From Trichobilharzia regenti (lineage: Eukaryota > Platyhelminthes > Trematoda > Strigeidida > Schistosomatidae): 64,000 nucleotides of DNA. The number at the start of each line of letters is the position of its first letter. Position 1 is the first letter of the stretch. The DNA is taken from positions 60,236,440 through 60,300,439 of the forward strand of contig OX235262.1 in NCBI GenBank assembly GCA_944472135.2, read 5' to 3'. Shown piece by piece: positions 55,201 through 63,090 of this stretch. The translations under genes were made by a program, and so were the position numbers. The notes beneath the pieces were generated by a model. The model was not told the origin of the DNA, did not search any database, and saw only the letters and a program-made list of their open reading frames with translations.

Positions 55201-56382
55201 ACAATCTATTATTCCCGACAGCTTTTCCAGGAGGTCGACTCCCAAGATTACCTGCCACGGCACCCGGGTAGAAATGATGAAATTGTGTTGAAGTGACAGT
55301 GTTCCCAATTTAAGTGGCAGCAGGACCAGTCCCTGGGATTGCATGCAATCTCCATTGGCTGTCGTAAGCCGCAAATTGTGAGTCCCTATTGTTGGCCTAA
55401 ACGTCTCTGGAACACATGAGGAATGTATGACAGAACAAGTTGCTCCTGAGTCAACTAACATAACACACTTTTTCCCACCTATATAACCTACAACTTTCGG
55501 GGAGGAGGTGACACCGATTAGGTTTACAGTAGGCACACAATTCATATCGACATGTGACTCACCTGCATTGTGACCACAACTCCTAGCAAGCTTACCAAAC
55601 CGCCTGCAGTAGTAGCAATCGTTTCTTGAAGTGGATTGCGACTGTGGGCGTCCTTTCCACGGTGGTGTAGGATTCTGTGCATGCTTTGTTGTTGTGTGCT
55701 GATATCCCATTGCGTTTACTTGTGGGCATGTGGTTCCTGGCTCTTCCAGGCTTTCCATTAGGCGTGCCCTAGCTTCCGCTTCTGTCATGGATGCTGGAGT
55801 GTGCAAGTTGAAGTCCTTCCTGTAACGGACGTCGACGCCCTGCAAGAACTTGGAATATATAGCGCTTTCAACCTCTGAATGTGTCTTGTCCTGCATAGCT
55901 TGACGCGCAAGCTTGCGGAGACGTAAGGTGAACTGGTTGATAGATTCACCTTGTCTCTGGTTGCACTCGCTGAATCTTTTCAGCGCTTCAATGGGAGGTA
56001 TTGGTGGCACTATACGTGCTCTTAGAGTACTCAACAGGGTGGTCAAGGGCATATGCACGTAATCCAAACCAATTGTGTACATTTCCAAGGACCGTCCAAC
56101 AGAATCGATGACGAATGCGTTCGGGTGAGGCACGTTCATCAGATCAATGTATCGGCACACCTTGTCCGACCACAGCTCGAAATCATCACCCACCTCCAGT
56201 GTATGCGGCAAGGGATGGACATATCGCGAAGCAGGCTGATTTGACTGAAAAGCTGGAGCCCTCACTTCAGCCAATTGATCCACCTCGTGAGATGCTGTCT
56301 GTTTGACAGGAGAAGTGTTCTTGGAAGCCTCATTGGGTCGAGACTTAGAAGAAGAAAGTTTTTTCGTTGGCAGGCTCGCCAT
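52294..56382 (-). CDS. gag-pol: Gypsy-2 Gag-Pol polyprotein, 1362 aa
   Basis: One frame holds everything. Gag about 1-280, with a zinc knuckle-like CYYCRRFGKLARSC at 256-269, where the usual His is Lys264. Protease MLVDSGATCSV with the active Asp at 311. RT about 490-690, with MPFGLVNAPATFQ and YLDD at 634-637. RNase H with LDTDASDSGIG at 782-791 and the TDHKALSWLH block at 851-860. Integrase with H1009, H1014, C1044 and C1047, catalytic Asp1076 (QIDLVGPL), Asp1136 (SDRGSNF) and Glu1172 (VERTNRT), then a GPF module (RWEGPFTVVEV). All catalytic residues are present. With no frameshift, Gag and Pol would be made in equal amounts unless another mechanism acts. The start ATG at 56382 is 4 bases inside the LTR. 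Confidence 0.95.
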   Translation of the reverse strand: MASLPTKKLSSSKSRPNEASKNTSPVKQTASHEVDQLAEVRAPAFQSNQPASRYVHPLPHTLEVGDDFELWSDKVCRYIDLMNVPHPNAFVIDSVGRSLEMYTIGLDYVHMPLTTLLSTLRARIVPPIPPIEALKRFSECNQRQGESINQFTLRLRKLARQAMQDKTHSEVESAIYSKFLQGVDVRYRKDFNLHTPASMTEAEARARLMESLEEPGTTCPQVNAMGYQHTTTKHAQNPTPPWKGRPQSQSTSRNDCYYCRRFGKLARSCGHNAGESHVDMNCVPTVNLIGVTSSPKVVGYIGGKKCVMLVDSGATCSVIHSSCVPETFRPTIGTHNLRLTTANGDCMQSQGLVLLPLKLGTLSLQHNFIISTRVPWQVILGVDLLEKLSGIIDCSHRTLILKDCSIPFIVGNDKEHGTFGVQGDAKSEKQRMLTTIEPLPSETAANFNKMLDKYEDCFDWDGKSPGRTKLVQHHIETGNAPPCRQPARRVPAHYQKELNRLVDELLEKNVIKPSVSPWASPVVLVKKSNGTLRLCVDYRKLNLLTRRDCFPLPRIDDTFDALEGSNWFTTLDLASGYWQVEVHPDDRQKTAFIVQAGLYEFETMPFGLVNAPATFQRLMQTVLSDCIPGKCLVYLDDVIIHSKTLTEHLSDISEVLERMQTVGLKLNPSKCQFFRKEVCFLGHIVSAEGIKCDPAKVQEVKDWPLPNSAPELHSFLGLASYYRRFVLNFSFLAAPLFDILKKKDYNWTASATEAFERLKNCLCSPPILAYPNVSDQAGPFILDTDASDSGIGAVLSQKDADGVEKVIAYASRALNKSEKNYCTTRKEMLALVNFVKHFRAYLLGRHFIVRTDHKALSWLHNFKEAEGQIARWQEHLQEYDFECMHRPGKNHGNADALSRKPLRYHGDCPSCTEAQVSLLQLEAHTSYSWPELQSSDPELALIYERVRNGGERPTTQEISKLGWETRCLWSLWDNLKIVDDILYYQHGPTYTRRVVAPQSALPTVLLSLHQQLGHAGSGKMIEAAKRRYWWPHQRKDIIDFCDSCEVCQTIKAPHKYNKAPLEPIIAGHPNDLVQIDLVGPLPVTSRNNNYILVMVDHFTKWCEAIAIPQIDAVTIAESIFDHWVSRWGAPLQLHSDRGSNFESIVVSELCRIMGIRKTRTTAYHPQGNGLVERTNRTLKALLQAFVDQNNPREWDRSLSQCLMAYRASIHKATRQTPHYMVTGRELRLPIDLTSNTLGEDTLIASEHVIRLRRNLNKVHQMTRDILQTNQRYQKEYYDRKAHGSPVEPGDKVMLLKEAPPKGKALKFHKRWEGPFTVVEVLSDCTCRIQEPNSSHSLVTHFNRLKPFRQQALEQTSPAGTVT
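56369..56381 (-). promoter_or_regulatory. Gypsy-2 likely primer site, overlapping the start codon
   Basis: After the LTR the minus strand reads TAAATGGCGAGCCTGCC. A tRNA 3' CCA would pair with the TGG inside the ATG, so the primer site appears to share bases with the first codons. The matching tRNA was not identified. Confidence 0.5.
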
Positions 56383-56385
56383 TTA

Positions 56386-56664
56386 TGTAATCCCACTCGT
56401 CAAGCAATGATCTGAAACAGAGAGCAAAGCGCACGTTAGCAGTGTGATCACACAAGTGTTGCGTGCTAGTAAGAACGAGGACTCAAGGTCAAGTATTATA
56501 TTTACAACCAATCGCAATACAAGTAGATAAGAGGGAAGGGCACTCCTATTGGTCATCCGTTGCCTCGTCTTGGGTAACCAATCCCTGCATACTTCGCAGC
56601 CAACCTGAAAGTAGACAAGCATGGTTTGAACATTAGAAAACCGCCAAACTTACCATGCCTTACA
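56386..56664 (-). repeat. Gypsy-2 5' LTR
   Basis: 279 bp, seemingly identical to the 3' LTR. Contains CCAAT-like words (ATTGG) as a possible promoter. TGGA (56665-56668) follows as the target duplication. Confidence 0.92.
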
Positions 56665-56668
56665 TGGA

Positions 56669-57438
56669 GAACTCTGGAATCGACCTCCGCACCATTTCAT
56701 GCAGTAAAACAACGCAACATGACCTTATCTAATTTTTGCCTCCACGATCAAATTTATTTCCTGTTATGAAACTACGATAAGACCGCTGATAAATGGAATA
56801 AATATATCACTGATCTCAACATAATACATCAATAATCTTTAAGCCAAGGATGCTGTTCACAACAAAGTTATATAGGAGAATTGACTTCAAGCTTTATTTT
56901 TCCCAGATATCTGTATTACATTCATCTGATGTCTGGGTTTTTTGTTAATGCGAAGACAATATTTCTATATCTCTTTATGTGTTACACAAACAGACTTTAT
57001 AGCAGACTTTTCCGACTGACTCTAATGTCAGAAAGAACAACCAAACTGTAAGTCCATTATACATCAAATTATGTGTAATTTATATAATAACTTATCCATG
57101 CCTGTACAATAGGTATGTTCCTGCATAAACAGGAAGAAATATATTATTATTATTAAAACAATATTTATGCACGCCTATACAATTGGTGTACCCCACATAG
57201 CTAGGGAAAAAAATGTACCTTATTATATTATCTTTACTAAATATGCTTATTAATATTATGTGTAAATCATCGAATTGATGATGCCTGTAAACTGGCGTCC
57301 CTCATGTAAAAAATGAGAATATATATTATTATTATTATTATACCTTGTCAGTGCATTCGCCTAAGCAGAAAAGACATGAAGCATCCTTGACTTATACTCT
57401 CTAGGTTCGACAGCTACATAATATCTGAACGATTTAAG
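56669..57438 (+). mobile_element. LINE-like 3' tail modules
   Basis: Three short modules in a row, each with an ATGCCTGTA-like word, a small hairpin (for example TCCTGCATAAACAGGA) and an ATT/TAT-rich tail (57137-57160, 57221-57240 and 57315-57342). They look like 3' ends of related CR1-type elements, one landed next to another. The first 350 bases (56669-57050) show no recognisable gene. Confidence 0.5.
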
Positions 57439-58304
57439 ATGGCCGAAAATCTTCTGGTTTCTGTCACTAAATTCAAGACTATAAAAGTAGTCTCGGATAA
57501 AACACCAAACCAAAAGCAAGCAACCAAGAACTCCTTCGATACAAAGTTGACAACACTGAGAAAAACATCTAGTATCAGTGCTAAAGTGTCGACGGACACT
57601 GAAGCACAGCAAGTCACGTGCATAGTGTCAGGAGAAAAAACGGCAAGTAAGAGCGACCCAAAACTCAGTAAGAGCTGTGCCACCGGGAGCAATCTTAGAG
57701 TGCACGAGAGTACATCTCGAAAACCTGCTGACCTACATGAGGTGGACATTAACGCACAAATTACAGCTGACTAGAAACTACTGGCAGACCACACTCAATC
57801 TGGATCCAAGCCAGAGAGTCCCTCAGTAGAAACCCCAAAATAGACCACAAAGCCCAGAGTCCAACCCCAGACTTTGACATACCTCCCTCGTAATAAGTCT
57901 AATAAGCAGCATGTCAATCTAAAAAATGACAAAGCATGGGTAACGAAGCACATTCCCAAAGACGTCACGCAGCATGTGAGAAGGAATACCCCTTCCCGAA
58001 CTAGAAGTAACATGCCTAACAACGCACATAACTTGTGATGCAACGTAGAATGGATCCTCAGGATATATGGAGCACTAAACGGGACTCATATAGGCACCAT
58101 ATTCACGAAAATTCTCGTCCAAACTCTCTCACTACCTATGTTAAACCTCATCAGCATAATGAGAACAGGTCGACACTTGATCCCCTCAATAACTTCTCTC
58201 ACACACGTGATGTGAGCCAATATGCATACGGCTATGAAAGCCCTATGAGGTACAACTACCAGGCTAATCTTAACAGAGGGTACCTAGGTCCAGCAAACTA
58301 CTGT

Positions 58305-58497
58305 GCGTCGGTGGCACAATGGTTAGGACTCTTGCCGACCATGCACATGGTCCGGGGTTCGAGCCCACGCCGGCGCACACCTGATATCTATGGTCGGCCT
58401 GCGAAATTTGGGCTACCGATATCCACGCTGAAAATTCCACACTTGTACCAAAAATACAGTGTGGAATCAAACTGTAAATCAAAATCAAAATCAAAAA
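58305..58497 (+). mobile_element. tRNA-derived SINE, full length
   Basis: A box TGGCACAATGG, B box GGTTCGAGCCC, body, 3' hairpin (58434-58467), and a tail of AAATC units. The insertion lies in the ORF1-like frame between the ANY and NANFRAD codons. It is about 90% like 26591-26790. Confidence 0.9.
58434..58467 (+). ncRNA. Conserved 3' hairpin of the SINE
   Basis: ATTCCACACT, bulged T, GTA, loop CCAAAAA, TACAGTGTGGAAT: 13 pairs with a single bulge. In the copy at 26720-26753 one pair is a T-G wobble, so the fold is kept despite the change. It is probably the part that a partner LINE RT recognises. Confidence 0.65.
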
Positions 58498-58656
58498 TAC
58501 AACGCAAATTTCAGGGCAGACCATATATCACCAGCAGATGGACGAAGATGCCAACCCATGGATGCTAACAGTCAAAATATGCGACAGGATTATTTTCGGC
58601 TGCAGCAAACAATATCACCACTCCCTGCACAGTTCATCCAGGAAATAGTACAGGAA

Positions 58657-58805
58657 ATAGTAAATGCAGTTGAAGATTGAACGATCAATTCATGGTTGTT
58701 TGCTCAAAACCAACTTCCCCAATTTTCGCGGAGGCATCAATACACCAGTCATCGTCTCATCGGTCACTGTTCAGAAAGAAGTCAGGAGATAACCGTCAGA
58801 AGTGA
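58657..58805 (+). repeat. LTR-element-like segment inside the CR1-like element
   Basis: Matches the reverse strand of 35380-35510, which is the edge of the BEL-type LTR and the adjoining internal bases: for example TCGCGGAGGCATCAATAC, ATCGTCTCATCGGTC and GTTCAGAAAGAAG. About 85-90% alike. It replaces the place where the first half of the LINE endonuclease should be. Confidence 0.75.
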
Positions 58806-61299
58806 ACTGCTAAGCCAGATAACTGCAGCCTTCCATTACACTTCGAAATTGAACTTTACTTATAAAGTGATTGGAGGTGATTTCAATATGCCAGAAGTTT
58901 CATGGGAGCCCATCAGTGCTCCTCCCCGCTACAGCAAATTCTTAGATGCAGTTGAATTATGTGGGTGGACACAAAGTATCCTAAGGCCCACCCGAAACCA
59001 AAATATACTGGACTTGGTTTTCTTGAAAGACATCGCCTTATCTACCATAGACATCAGCCGACCATTCCCTGGTAGTGACCACAACACAGTAATATGCGCC
59101 CTTGATACCAAGCTCCACTCATCAAAACGCTCTACCCTGCGCAAGACATTCATGTGCTTCGGAAAAGCTAGGTGGGACGTATCTAACTCCTTCATTAGAA
59201 GCTTAGACTGGGATCTTTTCTTTTCTAATAACAACCTAGACACTATCCTACTAGCCTTTTACCAGAATGTATCTATTTGCTTTGATAATCTCGTTCCTAA
59301 ATGTAAAGAAAACCCAAAAGAAAACATAAAGAATTTCATTCCTATAAAAGTAAAGGCTAAGCTGCGAAAGCTGTACCGACAGTACCACAGAGAAAACGAC
59401 TTCTCATGCCTTCTAAATATACAGAACATTTATCTAGCTTTGAAAGAAAATAACGACAAAGCCCTACTCAGACAAGAACATGCAGCTCTTAAAGATAGCT
59501 CTAAATACACTGCAATCTGTAGGCTTTATCGCAAAAGGCTAAACTCCCGTAAAACGGATATACAATTCATTTTAGAAAATGGCGAAACCGCTAGTGACTC
59601 GAAAATAATTTGTGAGCTTCTAAACTCCTATTTCTCACAGTCATATACCTATGATGATAATACGTTGCCACAACCTCTATTCCCTGTACGTTCACAAAAA
59701 ACCTTAGAAATTATCAGCTTTTCTTTAGATAATATTAAGAAAGCAATCACTTCTCTTAAAAGTTCAAACAACCCAGGTCCTGATATGATTCCCTCAACTT
59801 TTTTAAAATACGGTGGTGAAGACATTCCTATTCTCCTTCTTAAATTGTTCTCTACCTCTCTATCAACTGGAACATATCCAGATGCATGGAAAACCACGCA
59901 CATTACCCCTAGGTATAAGTCAGGCTCCCGTTCAAGTGTCATGAGTTACAGACCCATTAACCTAACTTCTGTTATTTCAAGGGTTCTGGAAAAGATCGTG
60001 AAAAGTGCCATTTTTGACTTTCTCTCTCAAGAGAAACTTATCACTCCTTATCAACACGGTTTCATGAAGTCACGTTCTTGTACGACATGCCACTTACAAT
60101 TTTTCGACCACATCTCACAACTTAAAGATTCCAGTATGATCACAGTTATCGTATACTTAGATCTTAGTAAAGCCTTTGACACTGTAAGCCACCGACTGTT
60201 AATATCAAAAGTCCAGTCCTATGGGATACAAGGTTCATTGTTAAGCTGGCTCAGTTCGTTTCTAAGCAACCGGATGCAAATGGTCAGGTTAGGTTCCCAC
60301 ACATCCAACCCCGTTCGGATAACAAGTGGAGTTATACAAGGTAGTGTCCTAGGTCCACTGCTATTCCTGTTATATTTCAATGACATTTGCGACGTTATTA
60401 AACATGGCAGACCTTTCCTATTCGCCGATGACATCAAAATAGTGTATCACTCACTCAGAAATGAAGTGTCATGTGTATTTAGTAGGATTCAAGATGATAT
60501 TGAGAGCGTCCAATTATGGTGTAACACATGGAAAATGAAGTTTAACGTTGAAAAATGTGGTGTGCTATGCTCCAAAAGCATTTCATCTGAACTTTTCATC
60601 TCCCTACACAACAAACATATTCCTCGTCTGCCGCTTACAACAGACTTGGGTCTGAAATACACTCCAGAATTTAGCCTGACTGAATACGTTAAATTACAAG
60701 TATCAAAGGTCAAAAGGCTCTTTGGATTTTTATTCCGAAACTTTAAGACCAATGAATCCAAAATAATGCTGTACAAGTTGTGCGTAAGGCCCTTACTTGA
60801 ATTTTGTCCCCCTATCATGGACAGTGTCTCCGTAAAAGACAGATGCAAATTAGAAAGTCTACAAAGGGCGTTTACTAAACGTCTAGTAGGTGAAAATCTT
60901 TGCATTTCTTACTATGACAGATGCAATCTATTCGACTTGGAACCCTTATGGGTTAGACGACTGAAGTTCAACCTAAAAATTACATTTAGGATTGCCAAAG
61001 GGCTTATATATTTCCCCCACAATGACTTTACTTTCAGTTCACCTAAGAAATATAACCTGAGAAATAAATCTTCTTCTTTTAAAGTTCCCCGCTGTCATAC
61101 AAAATACAGATCAAACTCTTTCACTGTGAGATACCGTTGCATTTGGAACCGTCTTCCAACTGAAATTAGAGACAGTCCTACCCCAAAAACTTTCTCATCT
61201 TTGCTGAACAAATATTTCATTAACAACGGGTTAGAAGGGGTATGTGACAAACTAAAAATTAGAGATCTAATACGGCACTCCTCTGATCCTCACTGTTAG
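58696..61299 (+). CDS. CR1-like ORF2: partial endonuclease and complete RT, 867 codons
   Basis: The frame is open from the TGA at 58678; there is no natural ATG at the start. Residues 1-40 come from the LTR-like segment. From about residue 50 it is LINE: endonuclease end with GGDFNMP (60-66), ILDLVFLKD and SDHN (127-130); RT with ISRVLEK, LDLSKAFDTV, SGVIQGSVLGPLLF and FADD at 576-579; then the CR1 C-terminal region (RLFGFLFRNFKTNES, CVRPLLEFC, PLWVRRLKFNL). The first half of the endonuclease, with its Asn and Glu catalytic residues, is missing, so target nicking should fail. The RT part has no stop and keeps its motifs. The C-terminal part is a close relative of 50535-51122. Confidence 0.88.
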   Translation: MFAQNQLPQFSRRHQYTSHRLIGHCSERSQEITVRSELLSQITAAFHYTSKLNFTYKVIGGDFNMPEVSWEPISAPPRYSKFLDAVELCGWTQSILRPTRNQNILDLVFLKDIALSTIDISRPFPGSDHNTVICALDTKLHSSKRSTLRKTFMCFGKARWDVSNSFIRSLDWDLFFSNNNLDTILLAFYQNVSICFDNLVPKCKENPKENIKNFIPIKVKAKLRKLYRQYHRENDFSCLLNIQNIYLALKENNDKALLRQEHAALKDSSKYTAICRLYRKRLNSRKTDIQFILENGETASDSKIICELLNSYFSQSYTYDDNTLPQPLFPVRSQKTLEIISFSLDNIKKAITSLKSSNNPGPDMIPSTFLKYGGEDIPILLLKLFSTSLSTGTYPDAWKTTHITPRYKSGSRSSVMSYRPINLTSVISRVLEKIVKSAIFDFLSQEKLITPYQHGFMKSRSCTTCHLQFFDHISQLKDSSMITVIVYLDLSKAFDTVSHRLLISKVQSYGIQGSLLSWLSSFLSNRMQMVRLGSHTSNPVRITSGVIQGSVLGPLLFLLYFNDICDVIKHGRPFLFADDIKIVYHSLRNEVSCVFSRIQDDIESVQLWCNTWKMKFNVEKCGVLCSKSISSELFISLHNKHIPRLPLTTDLGLKYTPEFSLTEYVKLQVSKVKRLFGFLFRNFKTNESKIMLYKLCVRPLLEFCPPIMDSVSVKDRCKLESLQRAFTKRLVGENLCISYYDRCNLFDLEPLWVRRLKFNLKITFRIAKGLIYFPHNDFTFSSPKKYNLRNKSSSFKVPRCHTKYRSNSFTVRYRCIWNRLPTEIRDSPTPKTFSSLLNKYFINNGLEGVCDKLKIRDLIRHSSDPHC

Positions 61300-61620
61300 C
61301 TCCTGAAATCTGTAAACCCTATGTTTGACAGTCACTTTCACTATGATTGCTTTCACAACCCTAGACACCTATTCTTAATCAGCCTTAAATTTTTTTAATT
61401 TCCTTCAAATATTTTTGCATATATCCCTGATAATATTGTATTTTGAGTATTTCAGTATGCTAAGGTTCAATCTCAAATTCCAGATGCAAATCAACTGAAG
61501 ACGACTGGTATTAAAATATCTCCAGAGCCTGCCTAGTGCTATACGTCTAGCTCTACGCAAATTAAGGCCAAAATGGTAGTTGTCTAAATATTCAAATAAA
61601 CGGTGAATTCTCAATAGTAG
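61300..61620 (+). other. 3' UTR of the CR1-like element, unique part
   Basis: T-rich non-coding sequence between the ORF2 stop and the tandem array. Confidence 0.6.
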
Positions 61621-61621
61621 T

Positions 61622-62697
61622 GACTCTTATCCTATTATTCTATAACTATAATCTTCTATGTTCAACTTTTCTTGAACAACATATTATAACTTACCACTGC
61701 TTATTTGCTCAATGCTGCACGATTACTCCCTGATTTTCTAAACTACATTTGTTTATATCTAAAATGAATCTTATCTTACTATTCTATTACTATAATCCTG
61801 TATGTTCAAATTTTCTAGAACACATATTATAACTTACCACTCTTATTGCTCAATGCTGCACGATCTTATCTATATTCTATTACTATAATCTGTTGTTTAC
61901 ACATATTATAACTTACACTGCTTATTTGCTCAATGCTGCACGATTACCCTGATTTTCTAAACTACATTTGTTTATATCTAAAATGAATCTTATCTTACTA
62001 TTCTATTACTATAATCCTGTATGTTCAAATTTTCTAGAACACATATTATAACTTACACTGCTTATTTGCTCAATGCTGCACGATTATCCCTGATTTTCTA
62101 AACTACATTTGTTTATATCTAAAATGAATCTTATCTTACTATTCTATTACTATAATCCTGTATGTTCAAATTTTCTAGAACACATATTATAACTTACACT
62201 GCTTATTTGCTCAATGCTGCACGATTATTCCCTGATTTTCTAAACTACATTTGTTTATATCTAAAATGAATCTTATCTTACTATTCTATTACTATAATCC
62301 TGTATGTTCAATTTCTAGAACATATTATAACTTACCACTGCTTATTTGCTCAATGCTGCACGATTACTCCCTGATTTTCTAAACTACATTTGTTTATATC
62401 TAAAATGAATCTTATCTTACTATTCTATTACTATAATCCTGTATGTTCAAATTTTCTAGAACAACATATTATAACTTACCACTGCTTATTTGCTCAATGC
62501 TGCACGATTATTCCCTGATTTTCTAAACTACATTTGTTTATATCTAAAATGAATCTTATCTTACTATTCTATTACTATAATCCTGTATGTTCAAATTTTC
62601 TAGAACAACATATTATAACTTACCACTGCTTATTTGCTCAATGCTGCACGACTACTCCCTGATTTTCTAAACTACATTTGTTTATATCTAAAATGAA
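61622..62697 (+). repeat. Tandem array, about 142-bp unit, about 7.5 copies
   Basis: Unit starts can be counted from TGATTTTCTAAACTAC at 61731, 61950, 62091, 62233, 62372, 62516 and 62660: spacings of 139-144 after one shortened unit at about 61860-61915. Units contain CTCAATGCTGCACGAT and TTCTAGAACA and differ by only a few bases. The array follows ORF2 and ends at CTAAAATGAAGTC. Confidence 0.92.
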
Positions 62698-63090
62698 GTC
62701 TCAGATAGCCTTTCTTTCTTACATTTTTCGTCTTCAAAATGCTGTAAAAGATGAAACATACATGATGTTCTTCTGAAAGTAGTCATTCATACCATAAGTT
62801 TGAGTAAGTCGACGAATAAATAGTTGGACAAACAAAAAGTTTGTGGCATTTTGCAACAGAAATTAAAAAAAAATAAATAAAAAATTAAAAAAAAATGAAG
62901 CATTCCGACAGGGCCTTGCACAAAAAAGGTGGGAGGGTGGTGACTGCTAGTCAGCGGATATGATGGTGGGGACATATGTGAACCACCCTTATCTGTGGGA
63001 CAGCACTCTATTGCTATGGCTCCTGAGTTCGGATGGCTTCTGCAAAATGAGAATAAATAAAAAATAAAAAAAATAATGAAAAAAGAAATA
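62698..63090 (+). mobile_element. CR1-like 3' end with A-rich tails
   Basis: Contains the block GGGAGGGTGGTGACTGC (also at 48290 on minus) and two A-rich stretches: 62865-62897 and 63053-63082 (AATAAAAAATAAAAAAAATAATG). The second is a likely tail of the element. Confidence 0.5.

Larger units (their letters stand above)
51980..56664 (-). mobile_element. Complete young Ty3/gypsy element (4685 bp)
   Basis: 279-bp LTRs at both ends look identical, flanked by TGGA on both sides. Between them is a single gag-pol ORF of 1362 codons with no stop. The 5' LTR is followed by the ATG after only 4 bases, and the ORF stops 35 bases before the 3' LTR, so nearly all of the internal region is coding. Known schistosome gypsy-like elements (Gulliver, Saci-2, Saci-3) are possible relatives, but this was not tested. 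It may still be mobile. Confidence 0.93.
57439..58680 (+). pseudogene. ORF1-like region upstream of the CR1 RT ORF, broken
   Basis: Open pieces at 57439-57774 (MAENLLVSVTKFKTIKVV), 58035-58304 and 58498-58680 together look like a Lys/Asn/Ser-rich ORF1-type protein. They are broken by stops near 57774 and 57842 and by frame changes. A SINE interrupts the last part, and the ending QEIVQEIVNAVED precedes a TGA at 58678. No zinc or RRM motif is clear. The same VED-stop and the bases after it also occur in the BEL-type element at about 35475-35510. Confidence 0.45.

Noticed and set aside
58305..58376. Functional tRNA gene
   Set aside because: A and B boxes are present, but there is no closed acceptor stem, and the body and tail show that it is a SINE. 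The same holds for 26591, 15959, 15843 and 19471.
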